Below, piece by piece: positions 17,622 through 25,414 of a stretch of DNA of 64,000 bases. The notes under the pieces were generated by a model that saw only the letters and a list, made by a program, of their open reading frames with translations, ran no database searches and had not been told where the DNA came from. Made by a program: the position numbers and the translations under genes. Each line of letters starts with the position of its first letter. Within the stretch, counting starts at the first letter, position 1. Origin of the DNA: an uncultured Pelagibacteraceae bacterium (GTDB lineage Bacteria > Pseudomonadota > Alphaproteobacteria > Pelagibacterales > Pelagibacteraceae); assembly GCA_902568975.1 (NCBI GenBank), contig CACFSO010000001.1, forward strand, positions 62,001 through 126,000. Direction: 5' to 3'.

Positions 17622-18737
17622 ATGAAAAAAATAATTTTATTAACTTTTTGTTTATTAATAATTCCAAAATTAGCTTTTGCAGTAGATTGCAGCAAGGTTG
17701 GTAAATGGGTAAATGGTAGTGGCTTTGTTTACTTTGATGAAGGAAAAGGAAAAGTTATTAAAGGTTTTGATATTGATGATCCTGCAAATAAAATAATTAT
17801 GATTTTTAACTTTGGCGGATGGGGTGCTAAAAAAAAGGAAAAAGGATTTTGTCTTAGAAAAGAATGGGTGGAAGGTGTCCTGGGACAATTATCTGGAAGA
17901 AAAATTAAAGGCAAAGAACTTGTTATTTGGTCCAACCAAGAACTTTGGAAGGCAGGTAATTCAGATACAGTAACAACAAAATGTGCAATGAAACATAAGT
18001 ATAAAGGCAAAATGTTAGGTCATACTCCTCCGTGGTACGAGTGCCTTTGGGGACCTCCAACTTATTTAAAAAAAGTAAAAACTTCAAAAAAAGATATATT
18101 GCAAATACCACCTTATGTAAGTAATTTTGCTTACAAGAATAGGGCGGCCTTAAATACAGCAATAGCAGATATATTTGTTGAAAAAGGCACTCCAAGAAAT
18201 CAAATTTTTATTTCAGGACACTCATGTGGTGGAATGGGAAGTTTAAGAATGGAATCGCTTTATCCTGATGTCTTTAATGCGGCTATAGCTTTGATGCCAA
18301 ATTGTTGGGATAAATCAGAACATACTTTGCTAAGAAAATGGCAGTTAGATGAAATTAAAAGTGCCAAAAAATTAAATGCATTAATTTTTCATTCTGAAAC
18401 TGATGGAGAAATAGATTTTCAAAGTGACTCTAGATATTTAAGATGGTTGGGAGACATGCCTGGTGCAGAATGGATTGAACTTCCAAATCATAATACCGAA
18501 GATGGTAAAGAAATTGTAATTGATGGAGTTCAATGTAAAATTGAAAAGAGAATGAGGGGTGGCTGGGAAATAAAACATAATCAAGATCTTGGTCATAAAA
18601 AAAAAGCTTGGACTATCGTTAATCCTGATGAAATGAAAGAAATGATGAAAAAAGCAAGAGGACACATGATACCTTACAAAAGCTGCTTTACTCCCTATCT
18701 TGATGATATAGCTAAATTTATAGAGTCAAAATTGTAA
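17622..18737 (+). CDS. Exported alpha/beta-hydrolase (GHSCGG type), second paralogue
   Basis: A 371-residue secreted hydrolase with a signal peptide (1-20, ending LAFA). The nucleophile is Ser201 in GHSCGG; D261 in HSETDGEID and H348 in RGHMIPY complete the likely triad. It shares with the protein at 10676 the blocks DPxNKII, KG-C, IKGKELVIW, PR-x-QIF, a Cys after the elbow (PNCWDK) and the C-terminal IESxx end. It is longer because of an insertion of about 50 residues (110-165) with extra cysteines and tryptophans. It follows azlD by 11 bp. Substrate unknown. Confidence 0.82.
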   Translation: MKKIILLTFCLLIIPKLAFAVDCSKVGKWVNGSGFVYFDEGKGKVIKGFDIDDPANKIIMIFNFGGWGAKKKEKGFCLRKEWVEGVLGQLSGRKIKGKELVIWSNQELWKAGNSDTVTTKCAMKHKYKGKMLGHTPPWYECLWGPPTYLKKVKTSKKDILQIPPYVSNFAYKNRAALNTAIADIFVEKGTPRNQIFISGHSCGGMGSLRMESLYPDVFNAAIALMPNCWDKSEHTLLRKWQLDEIKSAKKLNALIFHSETDGEIDFQSDSRYLRWLGDMPGAEWIELPNHNTEDGKEIVIDGVQCKIEKRMRGGWEIKHNQDLGHKKKAWTIVNPDEMKEMMKKARGHMIPYKSCFTPYLDDIAKFIESKL

Positions 18738-18791
18738 AATTATAAAATCCGGAATATAATTTATTTATAAAAATACTAACTTTTAAGTTAA

Positions 18792-19301
18792 ATGCTGAAA
18801 AAGATTTTTATTTTATTATTTTTGATAATTGCACCTTTTAATTCTTATGCTGGGTGCGATGACCCTATTGGCGATGGTGTAGATTATACAAATTGTAGAT
18901 TTTCTGAGGGTCAAGATTTAGAAGGTAGTTATTTACCAAATTCAAACCTATCTTTCTCATCGTTTATTCTTGTTAATTTTAATAAAAGCATCATGATGAA
19001 TTCTATTTTGGCCTACGGTACTTTTTCAGAATCTACATTTTTAAGAGCAAACTTATATGAAGCAAACCTTCAAGGTGCAAATTTTGAAAAATCCAATTTT
19101 ACAAGCTCTAATTTAACCAGAGCAAATTTTACTGGAGCAACTTTAATAGAGGTTAATTTTACCAATGCAAATTTAATGGAAGCTGATTTTACATCAGCAA
19201 ATATATTAAATGCAAATTTCGAAGGTGCTAATTTAAACCAAGCAACATGGACAGATGGAAAAAAATGTGGACAGGGATCCATAGGAACTTGTAAACAATA
19301 A
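18792..19301 (+). CDS. Exported pentapeptide-repeat protein
   Basis: A 169-residue protein with a signal peptide (1-20, ending NSYA) and about 18 tandem A(N/D)(L/F)xx repeats from residue 38 to 155 (LRANLYEANLQGANFEKSNF and onward), which form a right-handed quadrilateral beta-helix. Cysteines cap both ends (C22/C33 and C157/C165). Most characterised pentapeptide proteins are cytoplasmic; this one carries an export signal. It lies between an exported hydrolase and glaH with a 5-bp gap to the latter. Function unknown. Confidence 0.87.
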   Translation: MLKKIFILLFLIIAPFNSYAGCDDPIGDGVDYTNCRFSEGQDLEGSYLPNSNLSFSSFILVNFNKSIMMNSILAYGTFSESTFLRANLYEANLQGANFEKSNFTSSNLTRANFTGATLIEVNFTNANLMEADFTSANILNANFEGANLNQATWTDGKKCGQGSIGTCKQ

Positions 19302-19306
19302 AAGAT

Positions 19307-20218
19307 ATGGATAAGATTTCGGGTTTAGAAATTTCTAATCATAAAAAAAGTAGCAGAATAATTAATATTAAAATTAGTGATGAAATTATTGATAAATTAA
19401 TTTTTCCTTTTCATAAATTTGATATTGTTGCATTAGAGTATAAACCTTTTACTAGATTTACTTTAGCAAAGAGCCTAGATGATTTAACTAACAACAAACT
19501 AGGAAAATTAATTAATTCAATTTTAAGAGATAGATCAACAGGATGTTTTATAATTGAAACTAACGAAAATAATAAAAAGATTGATGATATTTTTTTGGTA
19601 AAACTTTCTACAGCAATTAGTCATTTAATTGGAGTTCCAAATTACGATTCAATGGCAGAAAAATACTATGCAAGATTTCATATAAAAGATGAAGATCAAA
19701 GTGATTCTTATTTAAGAAAGGCTTATACAAATATGGATCTTCATACCGACGGTACCTATGTAGATGAAACTACAGACTGGTTACTAATGACAAAAATCGA
19801 AGAAAAAAATACCGAAGGAGGCGAAACAGCCTTATTGCATTTGGATGACTGGGAACATTATGAAGAATTTTCTAAAGATCCAGTTGGAAAACAAAATTTT
19901 ACCTGGGGTTCACCTAAAAGTAAAAACATTGATTATAAAGTTGAACATCCAGTTTTTTCAAATGACAAGAATGGAAAACTTCAAATTTCATATATTGATC
20001 AGTTTCCTGAGCCAAAAAATATGGAACAGGGTAATTTTCTTCAAAGGTTGTCAGATGCGTTAGAAGAAAGTGAAAATAAAATAATTACTAAAATTCCAAC
20101 TGGCTCATCAATTGTTGCAAATAATTATTTTTGGCTTCATGGAAGAAAACCTTTTAAAAAAAACAAAAATCTTATTCGCGAGCTTTTAAGAATTAGAGGA
20201 TCTTTTTCGATCAATTAA
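19307..20218 (+). CDS. glaH: Glutarate 2-hydroxylase (GlaH/CsiD)
   Basis: Fe(II)/2-oxoglutarate dioxygenase that turns glutarate into L-2-hydroxyglutarate in lysine catabolism. The 303-residue sequence tracks E. coli CsiD along its length: ALEYKPFTRF, STAISHLIGVPNYDSM, KYYARFHIK, SDSYLRKA, LHTDGTYVDE, LLHLDDWEHYEE, SYIDQFPEPK and FWLHGR. Iron ligands are H146, D148 and H278; R291 or R295 should bind 2-oxoglutarate. The usual partner L-2-hydroxyglutarate oxidase (lhgO) is not in the window. Its last 33 bp overlap the convergent AbrB-type gene. Confidence 0.9.
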   Translation: MDKISGLEISNHKKSSRIINIKISDEIIDKLIFPFHKFDIVALEYKPFTRFTLAKSLDDLTNNKLGKLINSILRDRSTGCFIIETNENNKKIDDIFLVKLSTAISHLIGVPNYDSMAEKYYARFHIKDEDQSDSYLRKAYTNMDLHTDGTYVDETTDWLLMTKIEEKNTEGGETALLHLDDWEHYEEFSKDPVGKQNFTWGSPKSKNIDYKVEHPVFSNDKNGKLQISYIDQFPEPKNMEQGNFLQRLSDALEESENKIITKIPTGSSIVANNYFWLHGRKPFKKNKNLIRELLRIRGSFSIN

Positions 20219-21328
20219 TTTTATTATTACTGGCACAGTAAATAAAATCATAAGCAGTCTAATGATATGATGAAATGCAACAAAGTTAGGATCTAAATCA
20301 AATGCAATAGCTATAACTGCAACTTCATAAATTCCACCAGGACAGTACGATAATAATAAACTTAAAAAACTATTATCAACAAAATAGCTTGCCGCTATTG
20401 CGGCAACTACACCAAGCAATACCAAGAGAACAGTTGCAACAAAACTGTGAGCAGTATTTTTAATAACTTCATTTACAGTTTTGTCAGCAAATCTACAACC
20501 AACAGAAGCACCAAGTATTAGCAAACAGAAATTTATACTTTCATCAGGTAGTTTGTACGAAGCTATATCTGTGATTTGTAAAATACCACTAGCAACCAAA
20601 GTTCCAGCAAGAAGTGGAGCTGGAATGCTAATTTTATCAAAGATAAAAATTAATATTATTGAAAAAATTAATAATATTAAAAGATTAAAGTGATTTTGAC
20701 TTAAATAGTCAAATTTTTCTATTTCCATAGCTTCAGTTGTTGAAAAATTTACAACCAAGAAAGGAAATAAAACAATTATAATTATCAATCTTATAAGATG
20801 AGCTGTAGCAACTTGAGATAAATCAGATTTTTCATATTCCGCTAAAATTAATAAAGGACCCAATCCTCCGGGTGCACCGGAAAATATTGATGTTTTTCTT
20901 TTATAACCTGAAAATTTTTCCAAGTATTTTGAAACAATTAGTATGCTAAATAAAATATATAAAAACATAATTGCTGAAGTCCAAAACCAATTTTTCATTT
21001 GAGAGAGTAAATTTTGGTCAATGTAGTTTCCAATATGGAGACCTAGTATTATTAATGTAAAACTTAAAGCTAGTTTCGGCATAACCACTTTAAATCCCAT
21101 TAACGCTACAAAAGAAATTGCTATCATTGGGCCAAGCATCCAAGCTAAAGGAATGCTAAAATAATCAGCAACAATTGCGCTTGGTACAGAAACTATGATT
21201 ACCAATAAAAAATTTTTAGAAAAAAGAAGTTTTAAATTACTAATGTTTATTGGTAAACTAGAATTATGCATAATAGTAAAAATGAGTATCTTGACTATTA
21301 TCAATATATAAATTTTAATGAACTTCAA
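20186..21328 (-). CDS. AbrB-family membrane transporter
   Basis: A membrane protein of up to 380 residues with two repeats of the AbrB/Gneg_AbrB_dup domain: IPLAWMLGPMIAISFVALMG in the first and IPAPLLAGTLVASGILQI in the second, plus GAPGGLGPLLILAE and YCPGGIYEVAVIA. The family is linked to organic-acid or regulatory transport but substrates are poorly known. The longest frame starts at 21328, 11 bp from the divergent ROK gene; an ATG at 21271 gives a more usual N-terminus and leaves room for promoters, and I favour it. The 3' end overlaps glaH by 33 bp. Confidence 0.83.
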   Translation of the reverse strand: MKFIKIYILIIVKILIFTIMHNSSLPINISNLKLLFSKNFLLVIIVSVPSAIVADYFSIPLAWMLGPMIAISFVALMGFKVVMPKLALSFTLIILGLHIGNYIDQNLLSQMKNWFWTSAIMFLYILFSILIVSKYLEKFSGYKRKTSIFSGAPGGLGPLLILAEYEKSDLSQVATAHLIRLIIIIVLFPFLVVNFSTTEAMEIEKFDYLSQNHFNLLILLIFSIILIFIFDKISIPAPLLAGTLVASGILQITDIASYKLPDESINFCLLILGASVGCRFADKTVNEVIKNTAHSFVATVLLVLLGVVAAIAASYFVDNSFLSLLLSYCPGGIYEVAVIAIAFDLDPNFVAFHHIIRLLMILFTVPVIIKLIDRKRSSNS

Positions 21329-21339
21329 TAAAAGCTTTT

Positions 21340-22224
21340 ATGCAAATAGGTATAGATGTAGGTGCAACAAAAATTGAGTCTGTAGTTTTAGATGATTCTG
21401 GAAGCGAATTAAAAAGATCGAGGATAAAATCCCCAAAAAACTATATAAAAGCTATTCAAAGCATCAAAGAGATTGTTCAAAATTTAGAAAAGCAGTTTAA
21501 TACTAAATTACCAGTCGGAGTTTGTCATCCAGGTATACATTCACCACAAACTGGATTAGTAAAAAATGCACCTAATTCAATATGGTTAGAAAAAAAACCT
21601 TTTCAAAAAGATTTAAGAGATGCATTAAATACTGAAGTTTTTTGTGAAAACGATGCTAATTGTTTTGCTTTGTCAGAAGCTATAGATGGAGCTGGAAAAC
21701 ATTATAAGATTGTTTTTGGAATTATTTTAGGATCTGGTTCCGGTGGAGGACTTGTAATAGACAAGAAAATTGTTAACGGTCCAAATGGACTTACTGGAGA
21801 ATGGGGACATAATCAATTACCTGCTCATTCCAAGCAAGATAATTTAAAAAATTTAGATATAGAAAACTTTATTTCAGGATTATCATTGTCCAAAAGATTC
21901 AATTCAATGAATAACAAAAACTTACAAGCAAACGAAATTTTTGAACTTTATAGAAAACATGATTTAAACGCTGAAAATTTTATAGATATTTTTAAATTAA
22001 ATTTAGCAATATCTTTATCTAGTGTTATTAATATAATTGATCCTGATGCTTTTATTTTTGGTGGAGGAGTATCTAACGAAATTGATTTTTTAGATGAAAT
22101 TGAAACCTTAGTAAAAAAATTTGTATTTGGTAAAGAATATGAAGGAATTTTTTTAAAACCTAAATATGGAGATGCGAGCGGTGTTAGAGGTGCTGCTAGA
22201 TTAGGAAGAAAAATTATTTATTAA
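21340..22224 (+). CDS. ROK-family sugar kinase without the usual zinc motif
   Basis: A 294-residue kinase of the ROK family, likely for fructose or N-acetylhexosamine. The N-terminal phosphate-binding DVGATKIE, the CENDANCFALSEA catalytic segment and GIILGSGSGGGLVIDKK are present, with FIFGGGVSNE near the C-terminus. In most ROK proteins GH is followed by a CxCGxxGCxE zinc cluster; here GEWGHNQLPAHSKQDNL has no cysteine, so the zinc site is lost or replaced. It is transcribed away from the AbrB-type gene. Confidence 0.84.
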   Translation: MQIGIDVGATKIESVVLDDSGSELKRSRIKSPKNYIKAIQSIKEIVQNLEKQFNTKLPVGVCHPGIHSPQTGLVKNAPNSIWLEKKPFQKDLRDALNTEVFCENDANCFALSEAIDGAGKHYKIVFGIILGSGSGGGLVIDKKIVNGPNGLTGEWGHNQLPAHSKQDNLKNLDIENFISGLSLSKRFNSMNNKNLQANEIFELYRKHDLNAENFIDIFKLNLAISLSSVINIIDPDAFIFGGGVSNEIDFLDEIETLVKKFVFGKEYEGIFLKPKYGDASGVRGAARLGRKIIY

Positions 22225-22396
22225 TTATCAATAAAAAAGTGAAAATTAATTTAAACAAAAATTTTTTTATCAAATAATACGGTCTTTTTTAGAGTTAAAT
22301 TTAAATCAATTAGAGGTTGAGTTGTTTTTTTTATGTATCAGTATCAAATTTTACTATCTATAATTGTTTTATAAAATTAACTAATAAGGGGGAAAT
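22225..22396. other. Longest intergenic gap (172 bp), before tctC
   Basis: Very AT-rich. A TATAAT box at 22359-22364 could be a -10 element for tctC, but no convincing -35 sits at the right distance. AAGGGGGAAAT just before the ATG at 22397 is a strong ribosome site. I see no gene, riboswitch or terminator here. Confidence 0.4.
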
Positions 22397-23383
22397 ATGC
22401 TTAACTTGTTTAAAAAAGTAATTTCAGTCCTATTTGCTACAATTTTAACTTTTTCAGCAACAACAAGCTCATTTGCAATTGATAAATTGCATTTTGTAAT
22501 TGGAGGCGGTGCTGGAGGTGGTTGGGATGGAACTGCAAGAGGTACTGGAGAAGCTTTAACAAAATCTGGAATGTTAAAAAGTGCATCATTTGAAAATATG
22601 TCAGGTGGTGGTGGAGGAAAAGCACTAGCTTTTATGATTAATACTAAACCTGCAGATACTATTTTGGTACAATCAACTCCATTGGTTTTAAGATCAATTA
22701 CTAGACATAAAGGTTATGTAAAAGATGGTGGTAGTGGAGTAATATCTTATAAAGATGTTGTGCCGATTGCTGGAGTAATTGGTGACTATGGTGCAATTGC
22801 TGTTGCAAAAGACTCACCATTTAAAAACTTTAAAGATGTTGTAAATGCCTATAAAAAAGATCCTAGCTCAGTAAAAATGGCTGGTGGATCTGTTAGAGGA
22901 AGTATGGACCATTTAATTGGTGCTTTAGCTTTTCAAGAAGCAGGAGCCGATCCAAATAAAGTTATTTATGTTCCATATGATGCTGGCGGTAAAGCGTTAG
23001 CAGGACTTCTTTCTGGTGAAACACAAATTCTTTCAACAGGATTAGGTGAAGTTATGGGCGCAAGAGACCAAGTAAGAATTATTGGTATTACTGCTCCTAA
23101 AAGAGTATCAGATGCACCTGAAGTTCCAACATTGAAAGAACAAGGTTTTGACGTTCAGTTTGTTAACTGGAGAGGATTTTTTGGACCTCCAGGTATGAGC
23201 TCTAGCATGAAAAATGAAATTGCTAAAATGCTTGGCGATGTTCAAAAAACATCTGAGTGGGAAGCAGTTAGAAAAAGAAACGCTTGGGTAAATATTTATA
23301 ATCCAGGAGATAAGTTTGTTTCATTTTTAGAAAAACAAACTGTAGAAATGACAGCTCTTATGAAAAAATTAGGAGTTATATAA
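22397..23383 (+). CDS. tctC: Tripartite tricarboxylate transporter binding protein
   Basis: Periplasmic receptor of the TTT family (Bug superfamily), 328 residues. The signal peptide ends near residue 27 (SSFA). The mature protein begins with FVIGGGAGGGWDGTARGTGE, the variant of the P-x-x-A-G-G-x-x-D ligand loop found in TctC, and has PYDAGGKALAGLLSGE and FVNWRGFFGPPGM, both family landmarks. It is followed by tctB and tctA. A hairpin lies between it and tctB. Ligand unknown, presumably an organic acid. Confidence 0.92.
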   Translation: MLNLFKKVISVLFATILTFSATTSSFAIDKLHFVIGGGAGGGWDGTARGTGEALTKSGMLKSASFENMSGGGGGKALAFMINTKPADTILVQSTPLVLRSITRHKGYVKDGGSGVISYKDVVPIAGVIGDYGAIAVAKDSPFKNFKDVVNAYKKDPSSVKMAGGSVRGSMDHLIGALAFQEAGADPNKVIYVPYDAGGKALAGLLSGETQILSTGLGEVMGARDQVRIIGITAPKRVSDAPEVPTLKEQGFDVQFVNWRGFFGPPGMSSSMKNEIAKMLGDVQKTSEWEAVRKRNAWVNIYNPGDKFVSFLEKQTVEMTALMKKLGVI

Positions 23384-23406
23384 TCCAGTAGGATTATTAA
23401 TTTGGG

Positions 23407-23456
23407 AAAAAAGCAGTGAGAATAAGTACTGATAAAATTATCTCGCTGCTTTTTTT
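23407..23456 (+). terminator. Hairpin with T-tract overlapping the tctB start
   Basis: AAAAAAGCAGTGAG (23407-23420) pairs with CTCGCTGCTTTTTT (23442-23455), with one G-U pair and a 21-nt loop, and ends in a run of seven T. The left arm contains the GTG start of tctB (23416) and the right arm lies in tctB codons 9-14. It can act as a partial terminator after tctC and also mask the tctB start. Confidence 0.72.
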
Positions 23457-23886
23457 CGTTTTATCTGTATTTTATCTTTATCAAACTTATCAAATTCAAG
23501 TATTCTCATTTGACGAACACGCACCATTTAATGCAAAAACTTTTCCAACTTTTTTAGCATACCTTGGAATGTTTCTCTCTGTACTTTTTTTAGTACTGCC
23601 TGAAAAAAATCCATCTAAAGTTGATCATAAAGTATTAGATTACAAAAGCGTATCATTTTTAATAGTTATTACTGTTGTATATGGCTTTATAATTTTAAAA
23701 GCTGGTTTCTTTTTATCAACATCATTATTTTTATTTTTTTCATATTATTTTTTAGGAGAGAGAAGATGGGTATGGATGTTTGCGTTATCCTTTCCATTTG
23801 TAGCTTTCTTTATGTACTTATTACATGGACTATTAGATATTTATCTAAGAGATCCATTTCTTAAAATGTTAGGAATCATAGGATGA
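23416..23886 (+). CDS. tctB: Tripartite tricarboxylate transporter small membrane subunit
   Basis: A 156-residue membrane protein with four hydrophobic segments, including FLSTSLFLFFSYYFLGERRW, as in TctB. The GTG start at 23416 is required to keep the first membrane helix (IISLLFFVLSVFYLYQ); GGGA at 23404-23407 is the likely ribosome site. The first codons lie inside a terminator-like hairpin. It overlaps tctA by 4 bp. Confidence 0.87.
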   Translation: MRISTDKIISLLFFVLSVFYLYQTYQIQVFSFDEHAPFNAKTFPTFLAYLGMFLSVLFLVLPEKNPSKVDHKVLDYKSVSFLIVITVVYGFIILKAGFFLSTSLFLFFSYYFLGERRWVWMFALSFPFVAFFMYLLHGLLDIYLRDPFLKMLGIIG

Positions 23887-25376
23887 TCGAAGGAATACTA
23901 ATAGGTTTACAAACTGCTTTAAGTTTAAAAAATATTTTAATGGTAATGATGGGATGTTTTTTTGGAACAATTATTGGAATGCTTCCAGGACTTGGACCAA
24001 TGACAGCAATCGCATTAATGATACCAATCACTTACGGTTTCGAACCTTCGACTGGTTTAATTTTAATGGCAGGTGTTTATTATGGAGCAGTATTTGGTGG
24101 ATCAACTTCTTCTATTTTAATTAATGCACCTGGAGTTCCTGGAACTGTTGCTACCGCTTTTGATGGCTATCCAATGGCACAACAAGGTAAAGCTGGAAAA
24201 GCTTTAGCTATTGCTGCTTATAGTTCTTTTGCAGGAGGAACAATTTCAGCAATATTTTTATTATTTGCAGCTCCAAGTTTATCAAAAGTAAGCTTAGCTT
24301 TTAGATCACCAGATTATTTCGCATTAATGGTCTTGGGATTAACAGCTGTTTCGGCTTTTTCTTCTAAAGGGCAATTTTTAAAGGCAATGATGATGGTTAT
24401 TTTAGGATTGATGTTAGCAACTGTTGGACAAGATTCTTTATCAGATATTACAAGGTTTACTTTCAACAATATGAATTTAACAGATGGAATTAGCTTTGTA
24501 TTAGTTGTTATGGCAACTTTCGCTATGAGTGAAGCCTTAACAATTATTCTTAAAGGAAAAGATCCAAGTCGTGCAACAGAACAAATTTCTCTTTCTCAAT
24601 TAGGATCAATTAGATTGGACAAAGAAGAAAGAAATAAAATGCTAAAATCAATTCCAAGATCCTCTGTTTTGGGTTTTTTAATAGGTGTTCTTCCAGGAGC
24701 AGGAGCAACTATTGCTTCCTTTTTAGCATATGGAATGGAAAGAAATTATGTAAATGAAGAGGAAAAACAAAAATTTGGGAAAGGAAGCGTTCATGGTTTA
24801 GCGGCACCAGAAACTGCAAATAATGCAGCCTGTTCTGGTTCGTTTGTTCCTTTATTAACTTTAGGAATACCAGGAAGTGGAACTACAGCAGTAATGTTAG
24901 GCGCGCTTTTAGGTTTCGGTATTCAACCCGGACCAAGACTTTATATGACTAATCCAGAAATTTTTTGGTCAGTTATAATGTCAATGTATATTGGAATGGT
25001 TATACTTTTGATTTTAAATCTTCCACTCATTCCTTATATTGCAAGAGTACTAGCAACACCTAAAAACTTTTTAATTCCTTTAATTTTATTTTTCTCAGTT
25101 ACAGGAATTTATTTAATGTCATTTAATAATTTTGATATTTTTTTAATGATCGGAATTGCTGTTGTTGCAACTTTTTTAAGATTATACAATTTTCCCATGC
25201 CACCACTTATACTTGCATTTGTCTTGGGTGCCTTAATGGAAGAGAATTTAAGAAGATCGTTGTTAATAAGCAATGGTTCATTTAACTTTTTATGGGATAG
25301 ACCATTAACTGCAATAATATTAGCTTTTACAATAATAATTATTAGTTGGCAGGCTTATAAAAGTTTTAAAAAGTAG
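23883..25376 (+). CDS. tctA: Tripartite tricarboxylate transporter large membrane subunit
   Basis: A 497-residue membrane protein with about twelve segments, the transport channel of the TTT system. Landmarks are GTIIGMLPGLGPMTAIALMI near residue 27, GAVFGGSTSSILINAPGVPG, FDGYPMAQQGKAGKAL, and the second repeat GVLPGAGATIASFLAYGMER with ETANNAACSGSFVPLLTLGI. Overlap with tctB by 4 bp shows coupling. Confidence 0.94.
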   Translation: MIEGILIGLQTALSLKNILMVMMGCFFGTIIGMLPGLGPMTAIALMIPITYGFEPSTGLILMAGVYYGAVFGGSTSSILINAPGVPGTVATAFDGYPMAQQGKAGKALAIAAYSSFAGGTISAIFLLFAAPSLSKVSLAFRSPDYFALMVLGLTAVSAFSSKGQFLKAMMMVILGLMLATVGQDSLSDITRFTFNNMNLTDGISFVLVVMATFAMSEALTIILKGKDPSRATEQISLSQLGSIRLDKEERNKMLKSIPRSSVLGFLIGVLPGAGATIASFLAYGMERNYVNEEEKQKFGKGSVHGLAAPETANNAACSGSFVPLLTLGIPGSGTTAVMLGALLGFGIQPGPRLYMTNPEIFWSVIMSMYIGMVILLILNLPLIPYIARVLATPKNFLIPLILFFSVTGIYLMSFNNFDIFLMIGIAVVATFLRLYNFPMPPLILAFVLGALMEENLRRSLLISNGSFNFLWDRPLTAIILAFTIIIISWQAYKSFKK

Positions 25377-25414
25377 TTTATTATAAAAAGTTACATTATA
25401 TATTGTCACCCATT

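Noticed and set aside
17729-18195. Two minus-strand open frames inside the second hydrolase gene
   Set aside because: Both are opposite a gene with signal peptide and catalytic motifs; their products are rich in Phe, Leu and Pro as expected from antisense reading.
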